A stretch of 64,000 nucleotides of DNA from Bryopsis sp. KO-2023 (taxonomy: Eukaryota > Chlorophyta > Ulvophyceae > Bryopsidales > Bryopsidaceae), in NCBI GenBank assembly GCA_030272585.1, contig BSYQ01000009.1, positions 4,526,001-4,590,000 on the forward strand, read 5' to 3'. The notes under the pieces were generated by a model that was not told the origin of the DNA, searched no databases, and saw only the letters and a program-made list of their open reading frames with translations. Of the stretch, positions 12,073 through 23,358 are shown in pieces. Each line of letters opens with the position of its first letter. The stretch's first letter is position 1. The position numbers and the translations under genes are program-made.

Positions 12073-14672
12073 CGTTTTACAATCCATAGCTCACATTTAT
12101 TATCATATTCACAGTGAGTGCCTATGTCTCGCTGAATTCATCTCGATCACCAAAAAAATAATTCTCGAATTATTCAAAGCAACAAAAAAAAACACCATTG
12201 AACACAAGCCGATAGAAATCTCCCAAGTCTTAGAAACTGACAAAAGCTCCTTTCTAAGGGAGCATCGGCTCGCTTTTTATCATAATTTTTATTCTCTTTA
12301 TTCTGAACAGACAACCAAAATCATTGGAAGAGATGGTCCTCAAAAATGAAATCGCTCCTCCCTGACCAGGCATGAATTTTTCTCTGTGTTTGGAAATCTT
12401 CCTCCTAAGGCTCCTGGCTGAAGGACTTGACGCTGGCGGCGGTTCCAACAGGTCCATTGGAGGCGACGATCGCTCCAGTCTTGATGGAGTTGGTGGCCAA
12501 AGTGGGGGTGGCGACACTCTTGTCGCTGGACGATGCTGCCCCATTCACCACGCTGCCAGACCCAGCGAACCCAGCCGTGGATGATCCAATGGCAGTGCTC
12601 AAACTACCTGCTTCGGAAAGAAATCAAGTCTGTGTCCTCAGAAACCCATTGTTCAGCTACTACAGTCAGACTCCACCATCGTTTTGCCACAGACCACGGA
12701 CCTGGGGAAACCACTTGCGCAAAGGTAGCGGTGTTTGTGGATCCAACCGTCGGTCCTGATCCTCCGTTCACGCTGGTGCCCAAATTGGCTGAGCCGATGG
12801 CCAAGCCTGGAAACTTGGAGGTGAAAGTGGTGGTCGAACCAGTGGAGGTGGTCGTTCCGCTGCCGGACTGGGATCCTGCGCCGCCATTGGTGATGGCTGT
12901 GGAAAGGGTACCTGTACAACAGCAACCATCCCACCTCAAAAAAAGTGATTGAGAAAACACAGCTATAGAGAAGGTATACCAGGACCTGTATTACCAGGAG
13001 AGCCCCCTGTTCCTGGAACGATTGGGGGAAGACCGGGCACACCAGGCACACCAGGAACTGGAGCGGGAGTGGGCACAGGAGCTGGAGTGGGAGTTGGTGT
13101 AGGAGCTGGTACCGGTGTGGGGGTGGGAGTTGGAGTGGGGGTTGGTGTAGGTGCTGGTGTGGGCGCAGGCGTAGGGGTGGGAGTGGGCGCTGGAGTGGAG
13201 GGTTTGAAATTCTTTCGACGACATCTGCGTTGCGAGCAATTCATCAGCCACAAAACCAAAACTGCATTTCCAGCTGACAACCCGAGCGGCACACGCATGT
13301 CTATACACACTGTCACAACCTCACGAGGAGGAGCAGCATTTCTGGATTCCTTACATTCCAGAAACGCATTTTGCACCTCCGAGCCAGCATTTGCCGTTAG
13401 GACAGCACGCACGATCGACGTGCCTACCACACTTGGCTGTAAAACCAAACCACAAACACACATCACCACCACCCAACAAAAGCAGAGGACGGGACACCAC
13501 CAAAACAAAATGGGCGAACACACAAAACGACAACGAATCTTACAGAGCAGTGCTCGGGATCCTTGAGCGTCCGCCGCCATGGCAGCCGCCACGATCAGGC
13601 ACAACGCGATCAAAGCCTTGGTAGCCATTCTTTCAGGTAGAATATCCAAAAGAAGCGATCAGACAAGGTTCAAAGGCCAGAGAAGAAGGTGATCGAAACG
13701 AGTTGCTGCTGCTTGGCGAAAACAGCGTCGTTGGCTAGTTTTGTAGCAACTCGCATGCAGGCAGTACATCCCCACGTCTGCTTCATTCTCCCTCCAGAAT
13801 GGGACTGAGACTGGCGGCGGCTTGTATTGTTCACAATGCTTGGAAGTCCTTTTTTCAACATCAGATAATGTTTTCAAGTCTCATTTTGATTCGAAATGGG
13901 CATCACTGACAGCAAGAGGGAGTGCTGTTTGCTCTTTCCTTGGTTTGGAACCACTTGAGCCAAGTCTGCAACAAGAGTCTGACCAAGGCTGGCTGCTTCT
14001 TTTCAGCATTAAGCATGCACTGAAAAGCCACTCGGCTGGCAATTAGGACAGTGGGACAACGATACTCCGCGTCTGACTCATGGTGCTCAGTACTTAATGA
14101 AATCACCAATCAATCATTAACAAAAAAATGTGTGTCCCTTTTCCGTGTTTTGCTTGAAAACGAGTCGATCGAAACAGGCAATGTCCTGTAAGCAAACAAG
14201 ATAAAACAAACCCCCCCCCAAAAAACTGCAGTTCGAAAGAGAAGCCTTCGGCCCAACACTTTGTCAAAAACAAAAAACACAAACGCAACAACTGTTTTTT
14301 AGTTTCATAGTTGAAATGTTACACAAGTCTTTCTAACCACATCTTTGTGACACCTCAACGACTGCTGAGCTCTTCTCCAAAATAGAATGATCATACTTCG
14401 AAATGGCCATCACCAAAAACGGCTCCGACCCGCCCCTTGCTGCGAATAATGACAATCCACTCGCAATAAGAATCTGTGCTAGAATTTTATTGTTGTTTTA
14501 CTGATCCTTGTAATAGGAGAATGTCTCTCCTACACAATGTAATTGATGTTTTTTTTTTTGTTTGTTTTAGATTTGAAACCTATCTCCATCGTGGTTATCC
14601 CCATTCACTTTTCAAAACGAACAAGCAAAAACCAAGCAGTGACGATGAAACCTTCCTCTCGTTGATTTTTAT
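12073..14672 (+). repeat. Inner inverted duplication, copy A
   Basis: About 2.6 kb that recurs in reverse complement at 38216-40898, some 23.5 kb away. The gene-bearing part (12073-14100) is nearly identical in the two copies. The part beyond the gene's 5' end (14100-14345) is clearly diverged and is longer in copy B. The far end (14346-14672) is similar again. The upstream zone also contains a 68-codon ORF (13903-14109, minus) present in both copies. The differences I compared there are mostly replacing rather than silent, so it may not be protein coding. Confidence 0.9.
12405..13628 (-). CDS. Secreted Pro/Thr-rich, Cys-rich protein, copy A
   Basis: Five exons (13628-13544, 13436-13355, 13224-12980, 12911-12702, 12607-12405) give 274 residues. 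Residues 1-20 are a signal peptide ([21 protein letters not shown]). Next comes a compact Cys-rich module with the spacing C-x7-CC-x3-C-x7-C, which resembles small disulfide-bonded extracellular domains. It is followed by a long Thr-Pro/Ala-Pro repeat of the type that is O-glycosylated or hydroxylated in wall proteins. After a GVPGVPG-rich stretch come two Gly/Ser/Thr-rich exons that begin with related motifs (GTLSTAIT and GSLSTAIG). A structural role in the cell wall or matrix is inferred from composition only. Copy B at 39349 has one Thr-Pro unit fewer and a few substitutions. Confidence 0.8.
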
Positions 14673-14796
14673 GGCACGAAACAGGCCACAGGGACGTTTG
14701 AATTTGAGGATTTGAGGAATGGGATACTTGTCCTGTTGGTAGGTAGTGCGGTACTGGTGCAGACATGATGTTTGGATTGCTGGGGACAGATTCCTT

Positions 14797-15718
14797 TTAT
14801 GCCGCTTGCATTGATATGCTGTGAAGTAGTAACACAAGAAACTTTTTTTTGGTTTTATTATCCCCTTCTGTCCGCATCTGGAAGTTGATTGAATTGCATG
14901 CTTATTTTTCAGATTACTTTTTTCTATTCGTGAAGAATGTCCCAGCTTTTGAAGGGACTTTCTTTTAATATATTTTTTTAGTATTTAATATTTATATGCA
15001 TATACAAAAAATGTGAGGGTGAGAAGCAAACCTCCAGAAGTCCCTCCTAAATAATCGAACCAGCCTAAACCACCCAGTGAAAGCACCTGTTCAGAAATAA
15101 GAATCAACCTCTTGTCCGTGCAATTGTTGTAGTGGTGTGTAATCAAATACATCACCAGATTTTCTGCACCACCCAATTCCTCGAAAAACACAATTTCCAT
15201 AAGACACAAGAAACGCGAAACTTTTTCCTTTCAGTGGAAAAGTCTAGAAGAATCTCAAGAACTACCCAACCCCCCCAAAACAAATGATGAAACAGAAAAC
15301 ACAGGAACAAAAAAAAATAACAAAACGAAAACTTCGTCGCAAGGTTCATTTGAACAAGCATTACACAGTTCCACAAGCAAGAGCCGATCACCAGAATCAC
15401 CTTCCAACGTTCTTATTCTATCAACAACTCTTTGTTTCTTTTTTTAAAACCACAGCCACAAAGGGCTGTTGCAAGGCTGAGCTGATGCTTGGAAAACGAA
15501 TCCAACTACAGATGACCGGGGAATATACATATATTATATATATCTCCCATTTTTCCTTTTTTTTCCTTTGAAATTTTCGAACAAGGGGGTGTCCCTGGAA
15601 AGCCCCGATTCCAAATCAAATAATTCTTGGGTGCTTACCACTTTCGGCCTCTCCCCTCGGACACCCTCCACTACGCTCTATCGATCGTCTCGACCGAATT
15701 AGCAGTACAATCCACAAC
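14797..15718 (-). CDS. 3' exons of an unrecognised multi-exon gene
   Basis: Four exons join in phase: 15718-15675, 15429-15333, 15227-15087 and 14877-14797 (stop). The two middle exons read convincingly as protein, with stretches such as GDSGDRLLLVELCNAC and MEIVFFEELGGAENLVMY, and the last ends in HSISMQAA. The donor after 15333 (GTTTTC) and the acceptor before 15429 are weak, and the 44-base first exon listed is the least certain. I do not recognise the family. Helical, Leu-rich sequence suggests a folded intracellular protein. More 5' exons probably lie between 15.7 and about 20 kb; candidates are described in the next entry. Confidence 0.5.
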
Positions 15719-16347
15719 CTTTTTTTTTTCCTTTCCTTTCCTTCTCTCTTTCACTGTTCTCTATCATTCATTCCCTTTTTTTTCCTTTCCTTTTTTTCAC
15801 AAACCATTTTCACCCCTCTCTCTCTGTGTCCCAGAAAGAAAGAAAAAAAAATCTCCCTGTTTTCCCCCCCTCCCGCCCCAAATTTTAAAACCACACACAC
15901 CGCCGATCACGATGCAAAATTCAAACAGAATGTGAGTGCCCCTCAGCAGCATCATTTCTAAGCAAAATAATCTCCAAATTGGGTAATTTCATTGAATTAC
16001 CAAAATCACCCTATACAATAGACCCGAGTTCGATTATTTTGTTGAGAAAAAAAAAAAATGACACTAAGGGCCAGCTTCATTGATATCATTCTGAGCATTC
16101 CTGCTTTTGTGCAAAAAAAACAAACAAAATCTGCACAAAAATACCACCCCCTGAACCACATTCCAAAAACACCTTCCATCTTGCCAATCCTCCTGGATCC
16201 TCCCCATCCCCTTTTCGAAAATCATTTTCACTGAGTCACTTCCAAAACAAAGAATAAAAATCGTTTTGCTCGACCCAGCATCGTCTCCTATCAAAATGGT
16301 TTCATTAAAAACTCACAGGAAGTGACTACAGTATATGTGTATGTGCG

Positions 16348-16378
<31 letters not shown>

Positions 16379-19300
16379 TTTTCCTTTCTGTTTTCCGTTT
16401 TTTCCATTTTCTTTTTTCCTTTCCTTTTTGTGATTGACGTATCTTTTGTTTTCTTCCTTTCAGCTATCAATATCTTCTTTATTACCTTCAAAAAAGTTCT
16501 GTTTTCTTCTTCCCCCTCCCCAAAACACGATTTTCTTTCCCCCAAGAAGATAATCACCATTAATTTACGCAACAAATCACCAAAGACTAAAATTTTTGTT
16601 TTTCAAATCTCTCTTCCCCCCCCCCCCCCCCCCCTCATATACTTTGTTTCGAAGTCAGACTCCAGCTCCATCATTTCCACAACCCCGACTAAAAAACACA
16701 CGACAAAGACAAAAGACTCCTTTCAAATAAGACACTCCAGACAAAGTTTATTCATTCTATTGTCAAATAGATCCCTGCAAAAACGAGAGGAATTTTCTTC
16801 TTTTTTTTTCTCTTCTTCTTCCATAAAAATTTCGTCGATGCACATCCCCAAACACACACAGTTTTTGTCGTTGACTCTTTCGTATTCCGAAAGACTTGCC
16901 TACGCATTTCCCCATTTCCCGCCCCCCCCCCCCCCCTTTCTCCTTTTTTTGGTAAACTCCCTGAGGTATCCTTTCTTTTTTGCTCCATGGAACTGAAAAA
17001 AAGTCACTCTCAATTTCTTTCTTTTTCCAACGTTTTTTTGGAAATGTTTATATAGCTCCCCTAACAATATATCACAAGCGAGTAAGAAAGCATAGATGGG
17101 GTTCATGGTGACCTCTCGGATTCTTTCCATTTTATTTCTTTCGCTCCTTCTCCCCCCCCCCTTTCCAACACCTCCACACTCCTCGGAACAGTACGCATAC
17201 ATTCTCCCCCCACAACCACCCCCCCCAAAAAAACTAACAGTTTTCTTTTTCCCCCTACAAAATATGTTCCAGTTTCTCGCTCCCTGCCTTTATAGGTCAC
17301 CAAAAACCCCTTCCATTGAACCCATTTTCCCCCCCAAAAAAAACATGCATATTTAAAAAAAGTTCTTGACCCTTAGATGATCTTGAAAAGTGGAAGTAGC
17401 AGCACAAAATATCTAAAACTTTTGTATTCAGACGGAACGAGGGATCACCCCAACTATTAATTACCTATCCTAAACAGAGCCACCTGCTCCTGCGGCCTGT
17501 TGACTCATACCCATTCAATTCCCAGATGTGTATATATCCGTGTTAAAAAACAAACCCCACAGACATCTAGTTGCACGTATCTTTTTCTTTATGTTTTTTC
17601 CCCGTCGGCAGGGGGGAAAAAAAGAAACAAAACAAAAATATACCCTCCCTGTCTTCCCCGGCCCCAAACAATAGCTCCTTTCATAATGCTGTTTTCGTTT
17701 TGAATATGGCTGAAAACACTTTTCTTTGTTCACTTCTCTTTTTCCACATTTCTCCTTTTTTTTCCCCAAAAAGTACTACCTACACTCCCCTCTTTACTCT
17801 TTTTTTTGGGGGGGGGTGGGGGGGGCAAAAAAAGCACCGCACCGTGGGAAAACATCTCTTCCCTCCCTCAATATTCCAAAACTCACTCCGATTGCCACCA
17901 GACAAAATCTACGGACAACGATTGACCAGCAACCCAACAAAGGAACCCCCTCCTTAAATACCCTGAAAGGAAACGAAATCAATCACGATACAATCAACCC
18001 TCTTGCCCGAATTCCCCCCCCCCCCTTCTTTTTTTTTCTTTCAAAGTGTACAGTACACAAAGGAGCAGCCTGCCTCGAAAGACAAGCTCGGAGCCACCGA
18101 GGCAAAAAAAATGATAACCACCCCCTTTTCCCCAGAATTCAAAACTGCAATATTCTGTCCACCGGAATATTAGACTTGTACCGGAGTACCTCGGCGATGC
18201 ACCAGACCCTTTGAATATAAAAAAGCCATTAAAAAGTGCACGATTTGCAGACAAAATATCTTGCTTAGAGAGTGGAGAGTGCCATCAAATTCACCCATCT
18301 TTGCTCAAGAAAAAACATTTCCCCACCCTTTCCCCCCCTCTTCCTTATTTCCTTTCCCACATCATTTCATATTTCCTTTCTTTTTTCTTTTGGCAACAAA
18401 AGCTTAGTTCCAATAGGGAACAACAAAAAAAGCCTTTGGACATGCAGGATCCACATCCTGATGATCCACACCAGCGCTAGTCTTCTTGATATTGGATGCT
18501 TACCCTTCCAATCAGAGGGGGAGAAAAAAAAAAAAAAAACGAAAACGAAAAAGGAAAAATACAGAAAACCCCTGTGGAATGGACAAAAAGAAAACAAGTG
18601 CAATCTATCAATACCATTTCCCTAGGAAATTTCCTCAACATTTTCTTCCTCCCTTTTTTTTTCCCTTTCCCTGACCCTCTGAATGCAAGGGTGAGATGTA
18701 TATCTTTTTTTTTTCAATAATTTTGGACGCTTGTACCATTGACTCTTAAGTTTCTTTTTTTTTCCCTCTTCCTTTTTTTTCCACAAAAAAAACCTGACAG
18801 CATGTACGGAAACTCCCCACCCTACCTGTATTAACATAATGCCCCTTTTCTTTTCTTTCTTTTTTTCTTTCCAGAACTCTTTTTTCTCTCCTGACAATAA
18901 AAAACCTACCTTCTGTTTTCCCGCTAGGAATATAAGCAATTTTTTTTTTCAATTCCACCCAAAAAATAGAATAAAGGACACCTTGAGAGTCTTGGGGTTT
19001 TCCCATCCACGTATCATGGTGAAGAAGCCACAAGTCCAAAAAATTAATCAGAAGACCAACAAAAATACTTTCTTTTGTTTGTTGTTTTTTTTTCCCTCCC
19101 TCTTTCTACCATCCCAAAAAAAAACAAAACACAGTTGCCCTATTTGAACCTTGCTCCCACATTTTTCTTTTTGTTTTTCTCTCTTGTTTTCCTTGCTTTT
19201 TTTTCTTCTTTCTTTCTTTCCCCCTTTTTTTTCTTGTTTAAGAAAAAAAACGTTGAATGATCATTCCCTCCACAAATTCTTGCAATATAAACATTCGCAT

Positions 19301-20151
19301 CTGGAGCGCCAAAAAAACTCCATTTGTTTTATGAGCAAAACCCTAAGCCATTTTCCCCGCCCCCCCCCCCCACCCCTTCCCCGTTTTTTTCCCCCAAACC
19401 GAAAGAAAAATACAACAAGAAACCCAAAAAACAATGCAGATACGAGCCATGCTGCAAACAGGCGAAATTTGAAACCAAAACACTATCTCCTTTTGTTTTT
19501 TTAAGTATGTACGCATACAACAGCAACGAGGCAACCGATCCCTCACCCAAAAATAGATAAGAAAAGATAGAACACTGAATCACGCCATTCTAACCCTTCC
19601 CTCCATCCTTGCCTCGTTATCATACACCCCATAATTACCCAAATGTGGAAAAAAAATGTTGTGTGTATAATTAGCATAATTTTTAACTCCACGACTGCAT
19701 TTCTCCTTCTCCCTCCCCCCTTTTTTCTTTTTTTGGGTTCACCGAAAAAAACCCACCGAAATATAAGTTGAAAAAACAGTGCCTACGGTATCTACTGTAT
19801 TTGATTTCCTTCGAAACCACCGCCCAACTAAGGTAAATGCAGGGAAATGTATATGCCAATTCTCTTTTACCCCCCCTTCCCCCCCCCCCCCACCCCCTTT
19901 TTTTAAAATATATCCCAAACTAATCTATGGTCTTGAAACTCTTGATATTGCACTAGGCAATGCAATTCATTTTCTTTTTTTTCCTTTTTTTGATCCGCTT
20001 TCCATTTTTTTTTCCTGGCTTTCGCTTTATTGGTATAGAAAAGAGACCACCTCTCTTTTCTTTTTCCGTGAATGAAAATTATGGTGATAAAATAAAAAGC
20101 CTTGAGAAAAAGAAAGAAAAAAAAAACCCAATCGCTTGTATTCTTTTTTTT
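15719..20151. other. Pyrimidine-biased stretch with possible exons
   Basis: The plus strand is dominated by T and C tracts for more than 4 kb, so any minus-strand transcript is purine-rich. Protein-like open pieces on the minus strand are at about 16160-16290 (contains SSKTIFILCFGSDSVKMIFE), 17030-17110 (MNPIYAFLLACDILLGELY), 18130-18210 (WCIAEVLRYKSNIPVDRILQ), 18960-19020 and 19270-19320. They could be upstream exons of the gene ending at 14797, but I could not join them with consistent phase. An ATG followed by a good donor at 15912 on the plus strand was judged weaker. A TA-type microsatellite lies near 16330-16375. Confidence 0.35.
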
Positions 20152-21303
20152 CTAAGAACAATCGGTTCGATTGCTGGAGCGACTGCTGGAGCTGGTCAAA
20201 AACACTGCATCAACATCTTCTTTCGTGGGGTTGTCAATATCGATCCCCTTCGACTTATAATCCTCCTTAAACTTCTGGGCAATCTCTAGCTCCCCACCAT
20301 TTGCGTAAGCACTGACTAATGCGCTAACGCTGTCCACGTCGGGCTCGAGGCCATCCACCGAAATACACTCAAAAACTGCCAATGCGCAAGAGAACAATCC
20401 TGCGCTGGCCAGAGTCTTCAAGGCACTGTTGTACGTGTCCAAATCGACCTCGATCTTACCGTCCCGCATGGCTTTCAGCAAATCCGGAGCCATGTCAGCC
20501 CGCCCCCCTTTCTCAAGACTCTCCATCAGACTGCGACACATTTGGATATCGACCGAAACACCCACCATCTGCACCGTCAAAAAAAGGTCCAAAGCTTGCT
20601 GCCACTCCCCGGACTGCGAGTACTTCACCAGCAAGTCACCGTACAACGCTGACGGGGCAGTGTACCCTCTCTTATGCATGTCGTCAAGAATTTTCTCGGC
20701 CTCGCGCCACTTGTCGGTGGAAAGGCACGACGAAACCGCTGCGGTGAAAGTACCCTGGTCGGGCACGACGTTCTCCTGCAGCATCTCGTAGTACATTTCC
20801 AGCGCCTGCTCGCAGTGTCCGCCCCGTTCGCACGCCGTGATCAGCGCGCTGTAAGTAACCGCGTTGGGGCGACACTTGGGAGTGGTGCGCGCGGCGACCT
20901 TCATCTCGGCGAAGATCCTCAGGGCTTCCTCCCACTCGCCGGAACTGGAACACGCAGAGATCAGCGCCGAAAACGTAAAAGTATTTGGGGGAATCCCGTA
21001 CACAGACGTCATTGCGCGAAACACTTCTTCCGCACGTCTCCAATCTCGCAAACGCCCACAAAAATTGATGAGGGTAGTAAACCCCGGCTCCTTCGGTCGG
21101 AAACTGGACTCTTGAAAGACGGCTCCCACGTCACCGACTTCCGCGAAAAGCACGTTGGTCTTCAGAGAATCCATGTTCCAGGCGGGCTGACCCAGCTCGC
21201 CTTCCCGCATTAACAAGAGCGCTTCGTTCATGGCGGTCTCAGAACTGGACGTATATCTGGGCTGCAAGTTGTTTTCGCCGTCAGGTCGAGGGGATGGCCT
21301 CAT
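20152..21303 (-). CDS. Pentatricopeptide-repeat (PPR) protein
   Basis: A single open frame of 383 residues with no need for introns. From about residue 70 it shows tandem 35-residue units with the PPR signature: PNTFTFSALISACSSSGEW, then PNAVTYSALITACERGGHC, PDQGTFTAAVSSC, and later units ending near LEPDVDSVSALVSAYANGG. About seven to eight units are discernible. PPR proteins bind organellar RNA for editing, splicing or stability. No catalytic SMR or DYW domain is visible. A clear transit peptide is missing from the first 40 residues; a stop codon lies in frame just upstream, so either the start is right or a short 5' exon was missed. The C-terminus is Ser-rich. Confidence 0.88.
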   Translation of the reverse strand: MRPSPRPDGENNLQPRYTSSSETAMNEALLLMREGELGQPAWNMDSLKTNVLFAEVGDVGAVFQESSFRPKEPGFTTLINFCGRLRDWRRAEEVFRAMTSVYGIPPNTFTFSALISACSSSGEWEEALRIFAEMKVAARTTPKCRPNAVTYSALITACERGGHCEQALEMYYEMLQENVVPDQGTFTAAVSSCLSTDKWREAEKILDDMHKRGYTAPSALYGDLLVKYSQSGEWQQALDLFLTVQMVGVSVDIQMCRSLMESLEKGGRADMAPDLLKAMRDGKIEVDLDTYNSALKTLASAGLFSCALAVFECISVDGLEPDVDSVSALVSAYANGGELEIAQKFKEDYKSKGIDIDNPTKEDVDAVFLTSSSSRSSNRTDCS

Positions 21304-22456
21304 CGTTTCGTTTTTTCGTGGCTCAACGAGGTATCAGCAAGAACAAAAGGGGGGGCTGAGACGGGCCCGTCGAATAAAGTCTAGAGTGTTAGTTTTAGGT
21401 ATCACGCACAGCCGGTCGGCAGTTGTGTGTTTTCAAATTTTGTAGGTTTCGGGTTGGTGGGCGATTACCACTGCTGTGACTGTCCAATCAAAGGAGGCAG
21501 ACATCGCGGTTTGTGGAAAAAGACAGGGACACCTGTTGCCATCACACAGTCATACGATCATAACGCTATTCTTTAGTGATCCAGCCAGACACACTCCAGC
21601 TTTGGAGGGTGCAACCTGCAGGAATTACGCGGCAAGGGGCGCCGGGCTCGGACTAAATTTGCACTCGCAAGTTCGCGTTCCTGTTGTGGGGTCGTCTGGG
21701 GAGAGCGCGCATTTCGTACTCCTGCGGCCTTGAATTCTCTTGTGCTCCGACAAGGTGGGGAAGAACGAAAAACGGCTGTGCTGCACGAGTTTCCTCATAC
21801 CCAGGGAAAAAAGAACTGTAAAGTGAGTCGTCGCCAGTATTTGAGTGCACAGTGTGCCACGGCAAGAAGAAAAACTAAAGCTTGCAGAAACGCTCGCTGT
21901 CCGTGAAAGTGACGGTGTGGACCCACGCCTGGGCAGTTCAACCGTGAAGACCATGTGGTACGGCCGTCGTCATTCTCGCCTTGCTCGTTGCAGCAGGTGT
22001 TTTGCTGAGGGTTGGACGCTCTGAATGGTTTGGTTGCGTTTTGTTCTGGTCTCGAATTTATGGACAAGGAAACGTACGTGGAGGGTGGCGGGAAGCTGTG
22101 GGTCCTTCCTCCCCTCTGGTGGAGCCAGCATAGCATGTACGGGCATGTACGCCAGAGCGTCCGAGCGCTATCTCCTTAGTAAAGGATTGTTCACTTCAGT
22201 TCCGCGCTTCTCAAGTTCTCATCCTTTTCAAGTACAGCCTGGGGACAAGAAGATCAACACAGTGAACTGTGAATGCCTCCAAAACAATCTAAAATTCTCA
22301 TCGAAAAGTTCCAACCCTCATCAAGAGGCAGCCATCATCCTATGGGGTAGAGTTTCTGCGACCCACTTCACCGCAATGCATCCATTTCAAGACTCAAGTT
22401 TGTTCGATCCAGGAGCAACTTCGTATTATCTCCTGGATAAAGGGATGAGTCATAAT
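21304..22456. other. Intergenic upstream of the PPR gene
   Basis: No exon can be supported. A minus-strand ORF at 21625-21954 begins with a Ser/Arg-rich stretch that could pass for a transit peptide, but no in-phase splice to the PPR gene was found. The sequence continues beyond the two transposons at 24392. Confidence 0.35.
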
Positions 22457-23324
22457 CAGGCCACTTTATTTCGGGCATTTTACGATTTTTTGGGCACATG
22501 CGCCCGAAATAAGGTTTGCGGCCGTGCCCAAAATTAACTTCAATTTTTTTGGAGATGTACTCTAATAATATGATTAACACCGTCACATCTGAGTTGGATA
22601 TGGCCATCTCAGGACAGATTTTCACTTCAGGATTTTGTGTGTGTGTGCATTCGTTGTTAGTACCTTATATAAGGTAATTCTTGCCTTGAACTAGTTTTTT
22701 TTGGAAAAAAATGTAAAAAATTGTGCTCGAAAAACTAAAGCACCGCGAATGACTCGTCGGCTCATCGGATGAGCCCACGCAGAAAATTCACCAGTGCACA
22801 CACACACACACACAAGAATATGATTATATGCGTAGAATGCGTAGAATTCCCAACGAAAGCAAAGAAGCTCCCTATTGTGGTGTGAAATTAGAATGGGGAG
22901 GATCCACAATGTTTTGGCGAGTTTGAAGACTTGGGTTGTAGTCGGACACAAGGGGCGGGATGAGTTCAGGCTTGCTTTCAGATTTTTTGTGTCGACAACA
23001 GTTGCTGATTTGTTTTGAACACATTTTTTTGTGCATTATTTGTGCATTGCTTTGCTTCTGCGAATGCCTAATTTTTTCCCTGGACTAACTTTTGCAATCT
23101 GATTGGATGGCAAAAATCAGTCCATGCAGAAAATAAACCCAAGCAATACTTAATACGCACAAAAAATTACACTAGATACAATATATGTTGTGCTGAGCTA
23201 ATCCTATTGACGTAATTTGAGAAGGAAAAAGATTACCCAAAATAAGCCCAAAATAAGGTTGGGCTGAGGCCCAAAATAAGCTATTTTTGGTGTTTCGGGC
23301 GTGTGCCCGAAATAAAGTGGCCTG
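22457..23324. mobile_element. Non-autonomous hAT-like element, 868 bp
   Basis: The ends are inverted repeats reading CAGGCCACTTTATTTCGGGC inward. The element is flanked on both sides by the same 8 bases, GTCATAAT (22449-22456 and 23325-23332). An 8-bp duplication and CAG-type ends are the hallmarks of hAT transposons. Subterminal repeats of GCCCGAAATAAG and CCCAAAATAAG recur near both ends, as expected for transposase binding. There is no transposase-like ORF. An AC microsatellite lies inside at about 22796-22815. Confidence 0.88.
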
Positions 23325-23358
23325 GTCATAATACAGTGACCAGCAGCACTACCGCAGG

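Noticed and set aside
13903-14109. 68-codon ORF upstream of both wall-type genes as a conserved gene
   Set aside because: The two copies differ mostly at replacing positions, so there is no sign of protein-level constraint.
15902-16234. Plus-strand two-exon gene beginning at the ATG near 15912
   Set aside because: It can be joined in phase, but its second exon is low-complexity and the opposite strand of the same stretch reads more like protein.
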